From the NCBI GenBank assembly GCA_938041035.1, contig CALHYX010000003.1, positions 1 through 64,000 on the forward strand: a stretch of 64,000 nucleotides of DNA. Direction: 5' to 3'. The notes beneath the pieces are model-generated. The model saw only the letters and a program-made list of their open reading frames with translations, did not search any database and had not been told where the DNA came from. The position numbers were made by a program, and so were the translations under genes. This DNA is from an uncultured Acidimicrobiales bacterium. GTDB lineage: Bacteria; Actinomycetota; Acidimicrobiia; Acidimicrobiales; SHLQ01. How positions within the stretch are numbered: the first letter of the stretch is position 1; every line of letters starts with the position of its first letter. Positions 1-8,053 of this stretch are shown here, in pieces.

Positions 1-149
1 CCGGTGGCGGTGAGTGGGGTTCGGGTTGGTACAACGACGGCACCACGTTCCGCGGTGACTACCTCACCTCGAACGGCACCCTGTCCGTGCGAACCACCAC
101 CGTGAACACCCAGTACCGCTGCGTCGTCCCCCGGGGCAGCAGCTACTAG
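1..149 (+). CDS. C-terminal end of a secreted protein, paralogue of the next gene (partial)
   Basis: Only the last 48 codons lie in the window; the gene starts upstream. The fragment reads EWGSGWYNDG, then TTFRGDYL, and ends YRCVVPRGSSY before a TAG stop. The neighbouring gene (559-1479) ends with the same arrangement: EWTGDG, then AFRG, then YRCVAAKGTDF. The two are therefore probably tandem paralogues sharing a cysteine-containing C-terminal domain. Both are followed by a hairpin with nearly the same sequence. The function is unknown; an extracellular location is inferred only from the paralogue's signal peptide. Confidence 0.75.
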   Translation, partial: GGGEWGSGWYNDGTTFRGDYLTSNGTLSVRTTTVNTQYRCVVPRGSSY

Positions 150-216
150 AGCTTTCAACCGGTTGGCTCCTCGGAGCTGACCAACCGAACAGCAAATCAA
201 GCCAAGCAGTACCGAT

Positions 217-258
217 GCCGGCGCATCCCCAACCCGAAAGGGCCCGGGATGCGCCGGC
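217..258 (+). terminator. Hairpin terminator after the partial gene
   Basis: The arms GCCGGCGCATCCC (217-229) and GGGATGCGCCGGC (246-258) are perfectly complementary over 13 bp, with a smaller CCC/GGG pairing in the loop. No clear T-run follows. Nearly the same hairpin recurs after the next gene (1536-1577). Confidence 0.7.
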
Positions 259-320
259 TCGCTTTACCAGCCACGGGAAGCCACGGTTGGTTGCTGGGAT
301 CGCGTGCCATGGTCTGAAAG

Positions 321-348
321 TTGACATCGGCCACCGGAGGTGTAGTAC
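321..348 (+). promoter_or_regulatory. Probable promoter of the 559-1479 gene
   Basis: TTGACA (321-326) is followed by 16 bases and TAGTAC (343-348). This would start transcription near 355 and leave a leader of about 200 nt before the start codon at 559. Confidence 0.5.
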
Positions 349-558
349 CTTCTCGCCTGCGGATCAATGCGGGAGATAGCTAGCGGCGGATGGAACCTTC
401 AGTGTCGGTATTCGACGATGAAGATCGAGTTACACGGGTGCCCGAGGGCGCCCGTTCGTTCGCGTCCTGGGTTGGTGCATCGACTAAGGCGGAGCGGGCG
501 GTGCCGCCGGCGGGGTGACCCGACGGTGTTGTGCTCCAACAAACCATATGGAGAACAC
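349..558 (+). promoter_or_regulatory. Long 5' leader without a gene, containing a hairpin
   Basis: No convincing gene lies here; an in-frame upstream extension reads as non-protein-like sequence. A GC-rich hairpin lies at 435-454 (arms around CGGGTGC and GCGCCCG) and is followed by TTCGTTCG, so it could act as an attenuator or stabilising structure. The ribosome-binding site GGAGAA (550-555) just precedes the ATG at 559. I recognise no known riboswitch. Confidence 0.35.
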
Positions 559-1479
559 ATGTTTAAGCGATTGATGTTGCCGGTGCTTGCGCTGGCGATG
601 GTGGCGGCGCTGTTTGGTGCTGCTGCGGGTGCTCAGGGGGGCGACGATGCGGGTAACACCGGTCCGGGTCCCGAGGTGCCGTCCGACGGCGTGGCCGCGT
701 TGCCTCCCGATGACGGTTCGGCCACCTTGGCCGATGCCACCGGCGACTTCGTGTACACACCGGTTCCGCCGTGTCGAGTGCTCGACACTCGGATCGGCAC
801 CGGCACGTACAACGGTCCGTTCGGTAACGGAACCGTGAAGTCGTTCAACGTGAACGGCAACTTTGCTGCTCAGGGCGGCGCTGCCGCTTGTCAAGGCGAC
901 GTCCCGGACGCCCGGGCGTTTGCGCTGACCATCACGGTTGCGAACTCGACCGGCAACGGCAACTTCCGGGCCTGGGCGTTCGGTGGCCCGGTGCCGCCGG
1001 CGAGCATCCTGAACTTCGGTGCTGCGGCGAACTTCGCCAACAGCTCGATCGTTCCGGCTGCGTTCCTGGCGGGCGACGATCTTTCGGTGCGCTGGGACAT
1101 GGCTCCCGGCCGTGTTGCTGAGGTGATTGTCGACATCGTGGGCTACTTCGACATTCCGGAGGAGACGCCGTGTCCCGCGGGCACCGAATCGCTTGCCGGT
1201 TCGTGCTGGGAGACCGCGCAGCGCAGTCCTGCGACCTACTTCGTCGCTTCGGACGCGTGTGGTACCGCCGGTCGGGCCCTGCCCGAGCCGGCCATCATGC
1301 GCAGCGTTCGTGCGTCGTTGAACAACTTCAGCGGTCCGGAGTGGACCGGTGACGGCATCGATAGCGAGGGCGGCGCGTTCCGAGGCCTCACACTGCAGGC
1401 CACCGGCGGCTTTGCCGAGCTCGGTACGCTGTCGACCGAAAACTACCGTTGCGTGGCCGCGAAGGGCACCGACTTCTAG
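559..1479 (+). CDS. Secreted protein with one DTR...VDIVGYF module and a Cys-rich C-terminal domain
   Basis: The protein has 306 residues. Residues 1-25 form a signal peptide (MFKRLMLPVL then a hydrophobic stretch ending AAAGAQ). A low-complexity Gly/Pro/Asp linker follows. Residues about 65-197 form a module starting PCRVLDTRIG and ending VIVDIVGYF, the same type as the three repeats of the metalloprotease at 3452. The C-terminal about 105 residues hold four cysteines (PCPAG, GSCWE, DACG, YRCV) and EWTGD, which recalls a lectin-like disulfide fold, but this is only an impression. The ATG at 559 was chosen because it has GGAGAA upstream and opens the signal peptide. It is a tandem paralogue of the partial gene upstream. 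A surface or matrix role is inferred; the exact function is unknown. Confidence 0.8.
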   Translation: MFKRLMLPVLALAMVAALFGAAAGAQGGDDAGNTGPGPEVPSDGVAALPPDDGSATLADATGDFVYTPVPPCRVLDTRIGTGTYNGPFGNGTVKSFNVNGNFAAQGGAAACQGDVPDARAFALTITVANSTGNGNFRAWAFGGPVPPASILNFGAAANFANSSIVPAAFLAGDDLSVRWDMAPGRVAEVIVDIVGYFDIPEETPCPAGTESLAGSCWETAQRSPATYFVASDACGTAGRALPEPAIMRSVRASLNNFSGPEWTGDGIDSEGGAFRGLTLQATGGFAELGTLSTENYRCVAAKGTDF

Positions 1480-1535
1480 AACCCGATTGGTCGGTCTGGC
1501 GGACTGACCAACGGTGTTCATTCTGAAGTACCGAC

Positions 1536-1588
1536 GCCGGCGCATCTCGAACCCAACAGGGCTCGGGATGCGCCGGCTCAGTATTTTT
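1536..1588 (+). terminator. Intrinsic terminator after the secreted-protein gene
   Basis: The arms GCCGGCGCATC (1536-1546) and GATGCGCCGGC (1567-1577) form a perfect 11-bp stem, extended by CGAACCC/GGGCTCG pairing. The T-rich stretch GTATTTTT follows at 1581-1588. The stem core matches the hairpin at 217-258. Confidence 0.8.
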
Positions 1589-1605
1589 GCGGCGAGTCGG
1601 GGGCA

Positions 1606-1634
1606 TTGCAGCGTTGCCGGGGCTGGGTCACGAT
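1606..1634 (+). promoter_or_regulatory. Probable promoter giving a leaderless transcript
   Basis: TTGCAG (1606-1611), 17 bases, then CACGAT (1629-1634). The GTG start at 1641 lies 6 bases further on, where transcription should begin. This supports 1641 over the in-frame TTG at 1587, which sits against the upstream terminator. Confidence 0.45.
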
Positions 1635-1640
1635 GGGGGA

Positions 1641-3311
1641 GTGGACACGACGCGGGCGGACGAGCGGTTGGCGGGTGCCGTCGGTCCCGACGGTCCGGTC
1701 GGCCCCGCGTCTGGTTTTCGTGATCTCGTCGGCGCCGCCCTGGTCGGGCTGGTCGTGCTCGCCGCGCCGTTCGATTATGACTGGGCGGTCATCGACGAGC
1801 CGGCCCGGCTGCGCTTCGGCGACCTGATCGCGGCGGTGGCCGCCATTGGGCTGGCGTTGCGCCATCGCTCTACCTTTTGGCGCCTGCCGTTGCTGGTCGC
1901 CTTCGGGTTCGTAGTAGCTCTCGGCCTTTCGGCGGCGACCACATCGGGGTCCGCCGACGCCGCGGCATTGGTCTTCCTGCGCTTTTCGCTGATGGCGGTG
2001 CTGGCCGGCGTTATCGCCGCTACCTTCGGTCGAGCGGATCGCGATCGGGCCGGGACCGTCCGCCTCATCATCGATGTGGTGGGCATCGCCGCCTTCGTCA
2101 CCGGCGCGTCCGCGTTGGTGCTGTGGTGGACCGGCGACGGTGGCGCCGGGCCGTTTTACGGCGGGGTTACCCGTGCGGGTCCGTTCCCGCGGCTGACCCA
2201 TCCGTTCTCCCACGCCAACGTCGCGGCGGCGTATTTCGCCCTGACCATTCCGGCGCTCGCCGATGCCCTCGAGCGGCGGCGGCTCCCGCTGGCGGCGGTC
2301 GCCGCGGTCCTTGCCGTGCCGGTCGCGGCGCTGGCGCTGACGATGAGTCGAGCCGGCCTTTTTGCCGTGGCCCTGGCCGCGGCGGTGTGCTGGCTGGCCG
2401 GTCGTCGCCGCGTCGCCGCCGCGCTCGGCGCCGCGCTCGTGGTGGTCGTCGCGGGGGCGACATTCACCTCCGATGCGTTCGCTTTTCGCCATGGCCTCGG
2501 CGACCAGCTCGCCGCCGTCGATGTCGCCATCGACGTTCCCGCTGCACTCGCCGACGACGCCGAGTCGGTCACGGTGGCGATCACCAACCGCTCGTCGCTC
2601 GACTACCTGGTCGGGACGCCGCGTTCCCTGCGGGTCGTCGCCACCTGGTTCGCCCCCGACGACCATGAGCAGCTCGGCCGCCAGGCGTGGACGCTCAACC
2701 CCGGCTTGGCCAGAGGCGACACGGTCGCCGTCGATCTGGGCATGCCGCAGCCGGTCGGTGCGGGCGATTACGTCGTTCGCTGGACGCTCGAACTTCCGTC
2801 CGGTTCCCAACTCTCGGGCTGGGGCGCGGCGCGAGAGGAGTCCACCGTCACCTATCGCCGCGACCCCGCAGCACTGGCCGCCACGCCGATCGCCGGAAAG
2901 GCGCCCGCCGATCGGCTCACCATCTGGGGCGCCGCGCTGCAGACTTTTGTGGACAACCCGGCGACCGGGGTTGGCCCGGGGGCGTTTCCGGTCGGCTGGG
3001 CCGAGGCCCGGCCCGGCCAGGTTTCGCCGGTCATCCACGCCCACAACATCGTCCTCGAGCCGCTCGCCACCTGGGGGGTGCTCGGTTCGGCATTCTGGCT
3101 GGTCGCCCTCATTGCCGCCGGCCGGTCGTCTCTCGCGCTGATACGGCGCCGCGCCGCCGCGGTACCTCTCGTCGCCGGCTTCATGGGCCTGCTGGTGTTC
3201 GGCGTCGTCGACTGGCCGTTCGTCGCCCCTTCGGCCGGTTACCCCCTCGCCGTCGCCGTCGGCCTCCTCGTCGCCCTGACCCCGAGGGCTTACGGCGCAA
3301 GGCGGGTCTGA
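1641..3311 (+). CDS. O-antigen ligase/polymerase-like membrane protein (Wzy/WaaL type)
   Basis: The product has about 556 residues from the GTG start, mostly hydrophobic, with roughly 10 membrane segments interrupted by a large polar region (about residues 290-430). The Wzy_C-type signature is visible near the C terminus: TGVGPGAFPVGW followed by HAHNIVLEPLATWGVLGS. Such proteins join or polymerise lipid-linked glycans on the outer face of the membrane. The polar insert reads as a beta-rich domain (SLRVVATWF ... GDYVVRWTLELPSG) and is unusual in length. The gene stands alone between a terminator and the metalloprotease gene. Substrate unknown; ligase versus polymerase cannot be decided from sequence. 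Confidence 0.8.
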   Translation: MDTTRADERLAGAVGPDGPVGPASGFRDLVGAALVGLVVLAAPFDYDWAVIDEPARLRFGDLIAAVAAIGLALRHRSTFWRLPLLVAFGFVVALGLSAATTSGSADAAALVFLRFSLMAVLAGVIAATFGRADRDRAGTVRLIIDVVGIAAFVTGASALVLWWTGDGGAGPFYGGVTRAGPFPRLTHPFSHANVAAAYFALTIPALADALERRRLPLAAVAAVLAVPVAALALTMSRAGLFAVALAAAVCWLAGRRRVAAALGAALVVVVAGATFTSDAFAFRHGLGDQLAAVDVAIDVPAALADDAESVTVAITNRSSLDYLVGTPRSLRVVATWFAPDDHEQLGRQAWTLNPGLARGDTVAVDLGMPQPVGAGDYVVRWTLELPSGSQLSGWGAAREESTVTYRRDPAALAATPIAGKAPADRLTIWGAALQTFVDNPATGVGPGAFPVGWAEARPGQVSPVIHAHNIVLEPLATWGVLGSAFWLVALIAAGRSSLALIRRRAAAVPLVAGFMGLLVFGVVDWPFVAPSAGYPLAVAVGLLVALTPRAYGARRV

Positions 3312-3366
3312 CCCGGTGGGTGCGGGGGTCTGACCCCCGGGGTGCCGCGGCGGAGCGAAATCAGGT

Positions 3367-3396
3367 CTGGAACCGGCGCCGGGGCTGATCTACACT
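3367..3396 (+). promoter_or_regulatory. Probable promoter of the metalloprotease gene
   Basis: CTGGAA (3367-3372), 18 bases, then TACACT (3391-3396). A start near 3403 would give a leader of about 50 nt containing GGCGGAG just before the ATG at 3452. Confidence 0.45.
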
Positions 3397-3451
3397 TGCG
3401 ATCTGGCGATGACATCCAGGCAGCGGGCCGGATGCAAATGAAGGCGGAGCG

Positions 3452-5728
3452 ATGACCAGAGTGGGACCCCGTGCGGGGCTTGTACGTATTCTCCTGGTGT
3501 TGGCGGCGTTTGCGCTGCTGGCCCCGGCAGCGGCTGCGCAACCCGACGAGGGCGACACCAAGCCCGATGCCACGGCCGAGGACCCGCCCATCGGGCACGC
3601 CGCAGCCGCTCGGGCGGCGGGAATCCCCATCGACATTCCAACCGGAAACGTCAGCCAGCGGGTCGCCGGCAAGGGCACCTCGATCGACGGCTGGCACATC
3701 CTCGAGGTGGCCGGCGCCAAACACGATGCGCACGGGCCGATGGACGAACTCGCCGAAGCGGCACCCGGGATGGACTTCGAATCCCACGCCTCCGGCGCCA
3801 CCATCAACGTCACCTATGTCGGCGCGTGGCCGACAGCGGCGCTGGACGCCGTCCAGTACGCGGTCGACGTGTGGGAGCACACCCTCGATTCACCCGTTCC
3901 GATCGAGGTCACGGCCAACTGGGCCAACCTCGGCAGCACCGGCATTCTCGGTTCGGCCGGTACCACCCAGTACTGGCGTGACTTCACCAACGCACCGGTG
4001 CCCAGCACCTTCTACCCGGTCGCCCTCGTCAACGCGCTGCGCGGCAGCGACATCAACCCGGGGCTCAACGACATCAACCTCAACATCAACAGCATCTTCC
4101 CGAACTGGTACCTCGGCCTCGACGGGCAGCCGCCCGCCGGCCAGTGGGACCTCATGACGGTGGCCCTGCACGAGCTCGGCCATGGTCTCGGCTTTGCCGG
4201 TAGTGCCCGGGTGGTCGGCGGTCTTGGTCAGTGGGGTCTCGGTTCGCCGCCCCTGCCCACCATCTACGACACGTTTGCCTACGACACGAGCACCTCGCAG
4301 TTCATCCCCGACTTCGCCAACCCGAGCGCGGCGCTCGCCACCGCCCTCACCGGCGGCAACATCGAGCACCGCGGTTCGCTGGGCCAGACCGGCAACAACG
4401 GTGTCTTCCCCAAGCTCTACGCCCCCGGTTCGTGGCAGCAGGGTTCGAGCTACAGCCATCTCGATGAGGCCACCTTCGTCCCCTCGGGTCCCGATCCGCT
4501 GATGACACCCTCGATCGGTAGCGGCCAGTACGAACACGAGGTGGGCTGGACCCACATGGGCATGTACGAGGACTGGGGTTGGCCGACGGTCGCCTGGACC
4601 TCGCTCAAGCCCCTCGCCACGCCGTATCGCACCGCCGACACCCGCACCGGCATCGGCGGTGTACCCGTGGGCAAGGTTGCGCCCGGCACCTCGATCGACG
4701 TGCAGATCGAAGGCGTCGGCGGGGTGCCCAGCTCCGACGTGATCAGCGCGGTCGTGAACATCACCGGGACCGGCCCCATGGGGGCCACCGACCTGCGTGC
4801 CTTCCCGGCCGGCGAGAGCGTGCCGTCGTCGTCGAACCTCAACCTGGTCGCGGGCGAGACCTTCGCCAACCTGGCCGTGGTCAAGGTTGGCGCCGGCGGA
4901 GAGATCAGCGTCTACAACTCGACCTCGAGCACGCACATCATCGTCGACATCATGGGCTACTACGTCAACGACAGCAGCTACGACAGTGGCAAGGCCTACC
5001 CGGTCACGCCGACCCGCATCGCCGACACCCGGAACAACACCGGCAACGTCGGTTCGGTGAAGGTCGGCCCGCAGACCGAGATCGACGTGCAGGTCACCGG
5101 CGTTGGCGGCGTGCCCTCCAACGTGGCCGATGTCGAAGCGGTGATGGTGAACATCACCGCCGCCGGTCCCTCGGCCGCATCGTTCCTGAAGGCCTGGCCC
5201 GAGGGCGGCACCCGGCCGGCCACTTCGAACCTGAACATGGTGCCGGGCCAGACCATCCCGAACCTGGCTCTCGTGGGGGTCGGACCCACGGGCCAGATCA
5301 CGATTCGTAACGCGGCGGGGTTCACCCACGTGATCGTCGACGTCGTGGCCTGGTACGGACGCACCGACCCGAACGGCGCCGATCATCACCCGATCTCGCC
5401 CGCCCGAATCCTCGATACCCGCATCGGGAGCCCGGTGGGTCCGGGAGCGTCGATCGATCTCCAGATCGCCGGCGAGGCCGGAATCGAGCCGAGCGATATC
5501 AAGGTGGCGTATCTCAACGTCACGGCGATCGCGACTGCGGGCACCGATATTCGGCTCTACCCGAGCGGGGGGTCGGTACCCGGTACCTCCAACCTCAACT
5601 TGGTGGGCGGGGAGACGTTCCCGAACCTGGTGGCGGTTGCGGTCGGTGACGATGGCAAGGTCAGCATCCGAAACGCTGCGGGCAACACTCACGTGATCGT
5701 GGACCTGGTCGGGTACGACCGCAGGTAG
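3452..5728 (+). CDS. Secreted zinc metalloprotease with three C-terminal DTR...VDxxGYY repeats
   Basis: The protein has 758 residues. A signal peptide covers about residues 1-30 (LLVLAAFALLAPAAAAQ). The zinc motif HELGHGLGFAG begins at residue 240 and fits the HExxHxxGxxxG/H pattern of metzincins such as matrixins; the third ligand position is the G/H following GLGF. Three repeats follow, at about residues 388-505 (YRTADTR ... VDIMGYY), 518-635 (TRIADTR ... VDVVAWYG) and 648-758 (ARILDTR ... VDLVGYD), each about 115 residues and beta-rich. GGAG precedes the ATG. It is likely an exported protease anchored or targeted by the repeats, which also occur in the upstream secreted protein. The substrate is unknown. 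Confidence 0.85.
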   Translation: MTRVGPRAGLVRILLVLAAFALLAPAAAAQPDEGDTKPDATAEDPPIGHAAAARAAGIPIDIPTGNVSQRVAGKGTSIDGWHILEVAGAKHDAHGPMDELAEAAPGMDFESHASGATINVTYVGAWPTAALDAVQYAVDVWEHTLDSPVPIEVTANWANLGSTGILGSAGTTQYWRDFTNAPVPSTFYPVALVNALRGSDINPGLNDINLNINSIFPNWYLGLDGQPPAGQWDLMTVALHELGHGLGFAGSARVVGGLGQWGLGSPPLPTIYDTFAYDTSTSQFIPDFANPSAALATALTGGNIEHRGSLGQTGNNGVFPKLYAPGSWQQGSSYSHLDEATFVPSGPDPLMTPSIGSGQYEHEVGWTHMGMYEDWGWPTVAWTSLKPLATPYRTADTRTGIGGVPVGKVAPGTSIDVQIEGVGGVPSSDVISAVVNITGTGPMGATDLRAFPAGESVPSSSNLNLVAGETFANLAVVKVGAGGEISVYNSTSSTHIIVDIMGYYVNDSSYDSGKAYPVTPTRIADTRNNTGNVGSVKVGPQTEIDVQVTGVGGVPSNVADVEAVMVNITAAGPSAASFLKAWPEGGTRPATSNLNMVPGQTIPNLALVGVGPTGQITIRNAAGFTHVIVDVVAWYGRTDPNGADHHPISPARILDTRIGSPVGPGASIDLQIAGEAGIEPSDIKVAYLNVTAIATAGTDIRLYPSGGSVPGTSNLNLVGGETFPNLVAVAVGDDGKVSIRNAAGNTHVIVDLVGYDRR

Positions 5729-5780
5729 CGATCGCCCCGACCTCGACCCGTTCGAGACCGATTCAGCAAAGGACACCGAG

Positions 5781-6365
5781 ATGCGCTGGCGGCATACATC
5801 TCAAATCGTGGCGGTGGCAGCCGCACTCGCGTTGGCGGGTGCGGGCTGCTCCGACACCGACGAACCATCCCTGATACCGAACACGTCGGTGGCTTCAACC
5901 CCCGATGCATCCACCCCGGCGCCCGAGCCGGCCACCGGTGACCCGCAGGCGCCCGACGACAGCGTCGTGCCGTTGGTGCCGGTGCCCGACGGCAGCGTGC
6001 CGGACAACAGTGTTCCCGACGGCAGTGTTCCCGCCGGCGATTCGGGGGCGGGAGATACCGAGACCGAGGCGCCGACCACGACCGAGCCCCCCGTACGTAC
6101 GGCGCCTCCGCTGGTGACGAGCGGCTCGCCGCCACCACCGACATCGTCGCCCGCGCCGCCTCCGCCGGCGTCGCCGCAACCGCCGGACTCGACGACATCA
6201 ACCCCACCGGACGCGAGCGTGCCGCCGGACAACAGTGTTCCCGGAGCCAGTGTCCCCTCGGGTCCCGACGACAGCGTTGTGCCGGGCAACGGTGGCGGCG
6301 GTGTTGGGGTACCCGGCAACACCGTGGTCGACACGGTTCCGCCGGACGACTCCGTTGTGCCCTAA
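5781..6365 (+). CDS. Proline/serine/valine-rich lipoprotein
   Basis: The product has 194 residues. A lipoprotein signal peptide ends in the lipobox LAGAGC, so Cys23 should carry the lipid. The remainder is low complexity, built of imperfect DxSVP-type units (DGSVP, DNSVP, DDSVVP) and Pro/Thr-rich stretches, and has no recognisable domain. AAAGGACACCGAG precedes the ATG. It follows the metalloprotease by 52 bases and may be co-transcribed. The extended sequence suggests a wall-spanning spacer; function unknown. Confidence 0.7.
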   Translation: MRWRHTSQIVAVAAALALAGAGCSDTDEPSLIPNTSVASTPDASTPAPEPATGDPQAPDDSVVPLVPVPDGSVPDNSVPDGSVPAGDSGAGDTETEAPTTTEPPVRTAPPLVTSGSPPPPTSSPAPPPPASPQPPDSTTSTPPDASVPPDNSVPGASVPSGPDDSVVPGNGGGGVGVPGNTVVDTVPPDDSVVP

Positions 6366-6387
6366 CCGGTACCGCTAACCGAGCTCG

Positions 6388-7152
6388 CTAGTCGCGCGCC
6401 CGGGCGACGCAAAAGAGATGGGCGCTGGAGAACCGTCGGTTGTCGAGCTTTTCGACCCTGCGGATCGCCTCGGTGGGAACGCCGAGCCGGTCGAGCACGA
6501 TGGCGGCCAACGCGATCGGTCGGGCGAAGAACCCGGCGCCGTCGAACGTGGTCACCGAGAACCCGGCATCGTCGAGCAATCGGCGGAGACCGTCCTCGGT
6601 GAAGTGCTCGTGCCAGGCCTTGTCGGCCGACACGTTTCCGACCATCACGTCATCGCCGTACCGGGCGGCGTAGTGGTCGACGCCGTGGCGCCGCTCGACG
6701 TAACGACGGTGCAGTTTCGGGAAGCGAAACTTGAGGTTGTCGACATCGAACACCGACAACGCATGGCGCTTCGGCACGGTGATGATGAGGGTCGCTCCCG
6801 GAACGAGCACCCTGCGCAGCTCGTTGAGCACCTGCGGTTGGTCGTCGATGTGCTCGAGCACATCGAGCATGGTGGCGCTCGTGAAGCGATCGTCGGCGAA
6901 CGGGAGCGGGTCGCCGGGATCGATCGTCACCAGGTCGGCGTCGGTCGGCAGCGCCAGGCCGCGCCCGACCGCTTCGGCCGACACGTCGGTGCCGACGAGA
7001 TCGCCGGGGGACTTCGGCGCCAACGACGCCAGGAACTGACCCTCGTCGCAGCCCATGTCGAGGTGCGCGGCCGTGCCCGTGGGGACGTTTTGCCACGCGA
7101 ATCCGTACCGGTCCGCGTCGTACGGATTACCCGCTTCTACCGCCTGTTTCAC
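6388..7152 (-). CDS. Class I SAM-dependent methyltransferase
   Basis: About 254 residues from the GTG at 7152. The SAM-binding motif I is LDMGCDEGQFL; the acidic strand follows as VGTDVSAEAV, and the post-motif region reads MLDVLEHIDD then LNELRRVLVPGATLIITVP, typical of methyltransferase domain 11/25 proteins. TACCAT lies 7 bases upstream of the GTG, supporting a leaderless transcript from there; an in-frame TTG at 7182 is the alternative. It sits next to glycan genes and is divergent from a second methyltransferase, so a sugar or lipid-linked intermediate is a plausible substrate (inference). Confidence 0.8.
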   Translation of the reverse strand: MKQAVEAGNPYDADRYGFAWQNVPTGTAAHLDMGCDEGQFLASLAPKSPGDLVGTDVSAEAVGRGLALPTDADLVTIDPGDPLPFADDRFTSATMLDVLEHIDDQPQVLNELRRVLVPGATLIITVPKRHALSVFDVDNLKFRFPKLHRRYVERRHGVDHYAARYGDDVMVGNVSADKAWHEHFTEDGLRRLLDDAGFSVTTFDGAGFFARPIALAAIVLDRLGVPTEAIRRVEKLDNRRFSSAHLFCVARARD

Positions 7153-7159
7153 CAATCCG

Positions 7160-7188
7160 ATGGTAGGCCGACGCCCGGCCAACGTCCA
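7160..7188 (-). promoter_or_regulatory. Probable leaderless promoter for the methyltransferase
   Basis: On the minus strand TGGACG (7188-7183), 17 bases, then TACCAT (7165-7160). The GTG at 7152 lies 7 bases downstream. Confidence 0.45.
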
Positions 7189-7273
7189 GATGTTCTTTTT
7201 GGCGCGTGCGACTCCGTTTTGGGAACTCGGACCCCGGTGTGGTCACCGAGTGTGGTCAGAGGCGAATCGGGCC

Positions 7274-7303
7274 TTTCGCTCGGTGGTATCGGGGGAGTAC
7301 CAT
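7274..7303 (+). promoter_or_regulatory. Candidate promoter for the plus-strand glycan operon
   Basis: TTTCGC (7274-7279), 18 bases, then TACCAT (7298-7303). This would give a leader of about 80 nt before the GTG at 7391. The -35 match is weak. Confidence 0.3.
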
Positions 7304-7390
7304 GGGAACTTCAGATGCGTACCAACTCGGCGGGCGCGCGACACGGACAGAAGCAATACGGACCAAGACCCACGTGGCGGCGGAGTACAG

Positions 7391-8053
7391 GTGTCCCAGG
7401 ATTCCTTTGAACGGCGAAAACAAGCGGGCTATTTCGACAACGCCCGCCAGGAGGTCGCGGACCTCGTGCCGACGGGCAACGGTGTCGTGCTCGAAGTCGG
7501 CTGCGCCGCGGGCGCCATGTCGACCCAGCTTCTGACCAGCGGCCGGGCCGGCGCCATCGACGGCGTGGAGATCGAACCGCGCCTCGCCGCGCAAGCCGAG
7601 GGCATCGTGCGCAAGCTCTACGTCGGTGATGTCGACAGCCTGCTGGCCGAGAACGCCTTGACCGGCCCGTACGACGGAGTGCTCGTCGCCGACGTGCTCG
7701 AGCACCTACTCGACCCGTGGCAGACCCTCACGAACCTCGCGGGGTTGCTCAGTGCCGGCGGGTGGGTCGTCGGCTCGATCCCCAACGTCGGTTCGATCCG
7801 TGTGGTCGGCCCCCTCGTAGCTCGCGGCCGATTCGACTACGTCGACGAGCTGATCCTCGACCGCACCCATCTTCGGTTCTTCACCGAGTCCTCCATCCGC
7901 GAGCTGCTCGAAGGCGCTGGGTTCGAGGTCGATCACATGGGCCGGCGCTACATGGGTTCGACCAAACGCTCCGGATGGGTGCCGAAGGCGGCTCGGCTGC
8001 TCGGCCGCTTCGGGGTTGATCAGTTCGTGTTCCGGGCCCGGCTGCCGTCATGA
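7391..8053 (+). CDS. Class I SAM-dependent methyltransferase
   Basis: About 220 residues starting at GTG 7391, with GGAG five bases upstream. Sequence upstream in the same frame has no protein character. Motif I is LEVGCAAGAMS, motif II is GVEIEPRLAA, and VLVADVLEHLLDPW with LSAGGWVVGSIPNVG completes a methyltransferase-11-like fold. The C terminus has FFTESSIRELLEGAGFEV, frequent in sugar-modifying methyltransferases. It overlaps the following glycosyltransferase by 4 bases (ATGA), so it is first in a long plus-strand operon that runs to 14852. Substrate unknown, probably a glycan precursor. Confidence 0.85.
   Translation: MSQDSFERRKQAGYFDNARQEVADLVPTGNGVVLEVGCAAGAMSTQLLTSGRAGAIDGVEIEPRLAAQAEGIVRKLYVGDVDSLLAENALTGPYDGVLVADVLEHLLDPWQTLTNLAGLLSAGGWVVGSIPNVGSIRVVGPLVARGRFDYVDELILDRTHLRFFTESSIRELLEGAGFEVDHMGRRYMGSTKRSGWVPKAARLLGRFGVDQFVFRARLPS

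Noticed and set aside
1587-1640. TTG at 1587 as start of the polymerase-like gene
   Set aside because: It sits directly on the T-run of the upstream terminator; the GTG at 1641 fits a promoter with correct spacing.
3890-5776. Minus-strand frame of 628 codons opposite the metalloprotease
   Set aside because: Its Asp/Arg/Gly/His-rich sequence is an antisense shadow; the plus-strand protein has a clear zinc motif and repeats.
7055-7390. N-terminal extension of the methyltransferase that starts at 7391
   Set aside because: The sequence is not protein-like and overlaps the divergent promoter region; GTG 7391 has a ribosome site.
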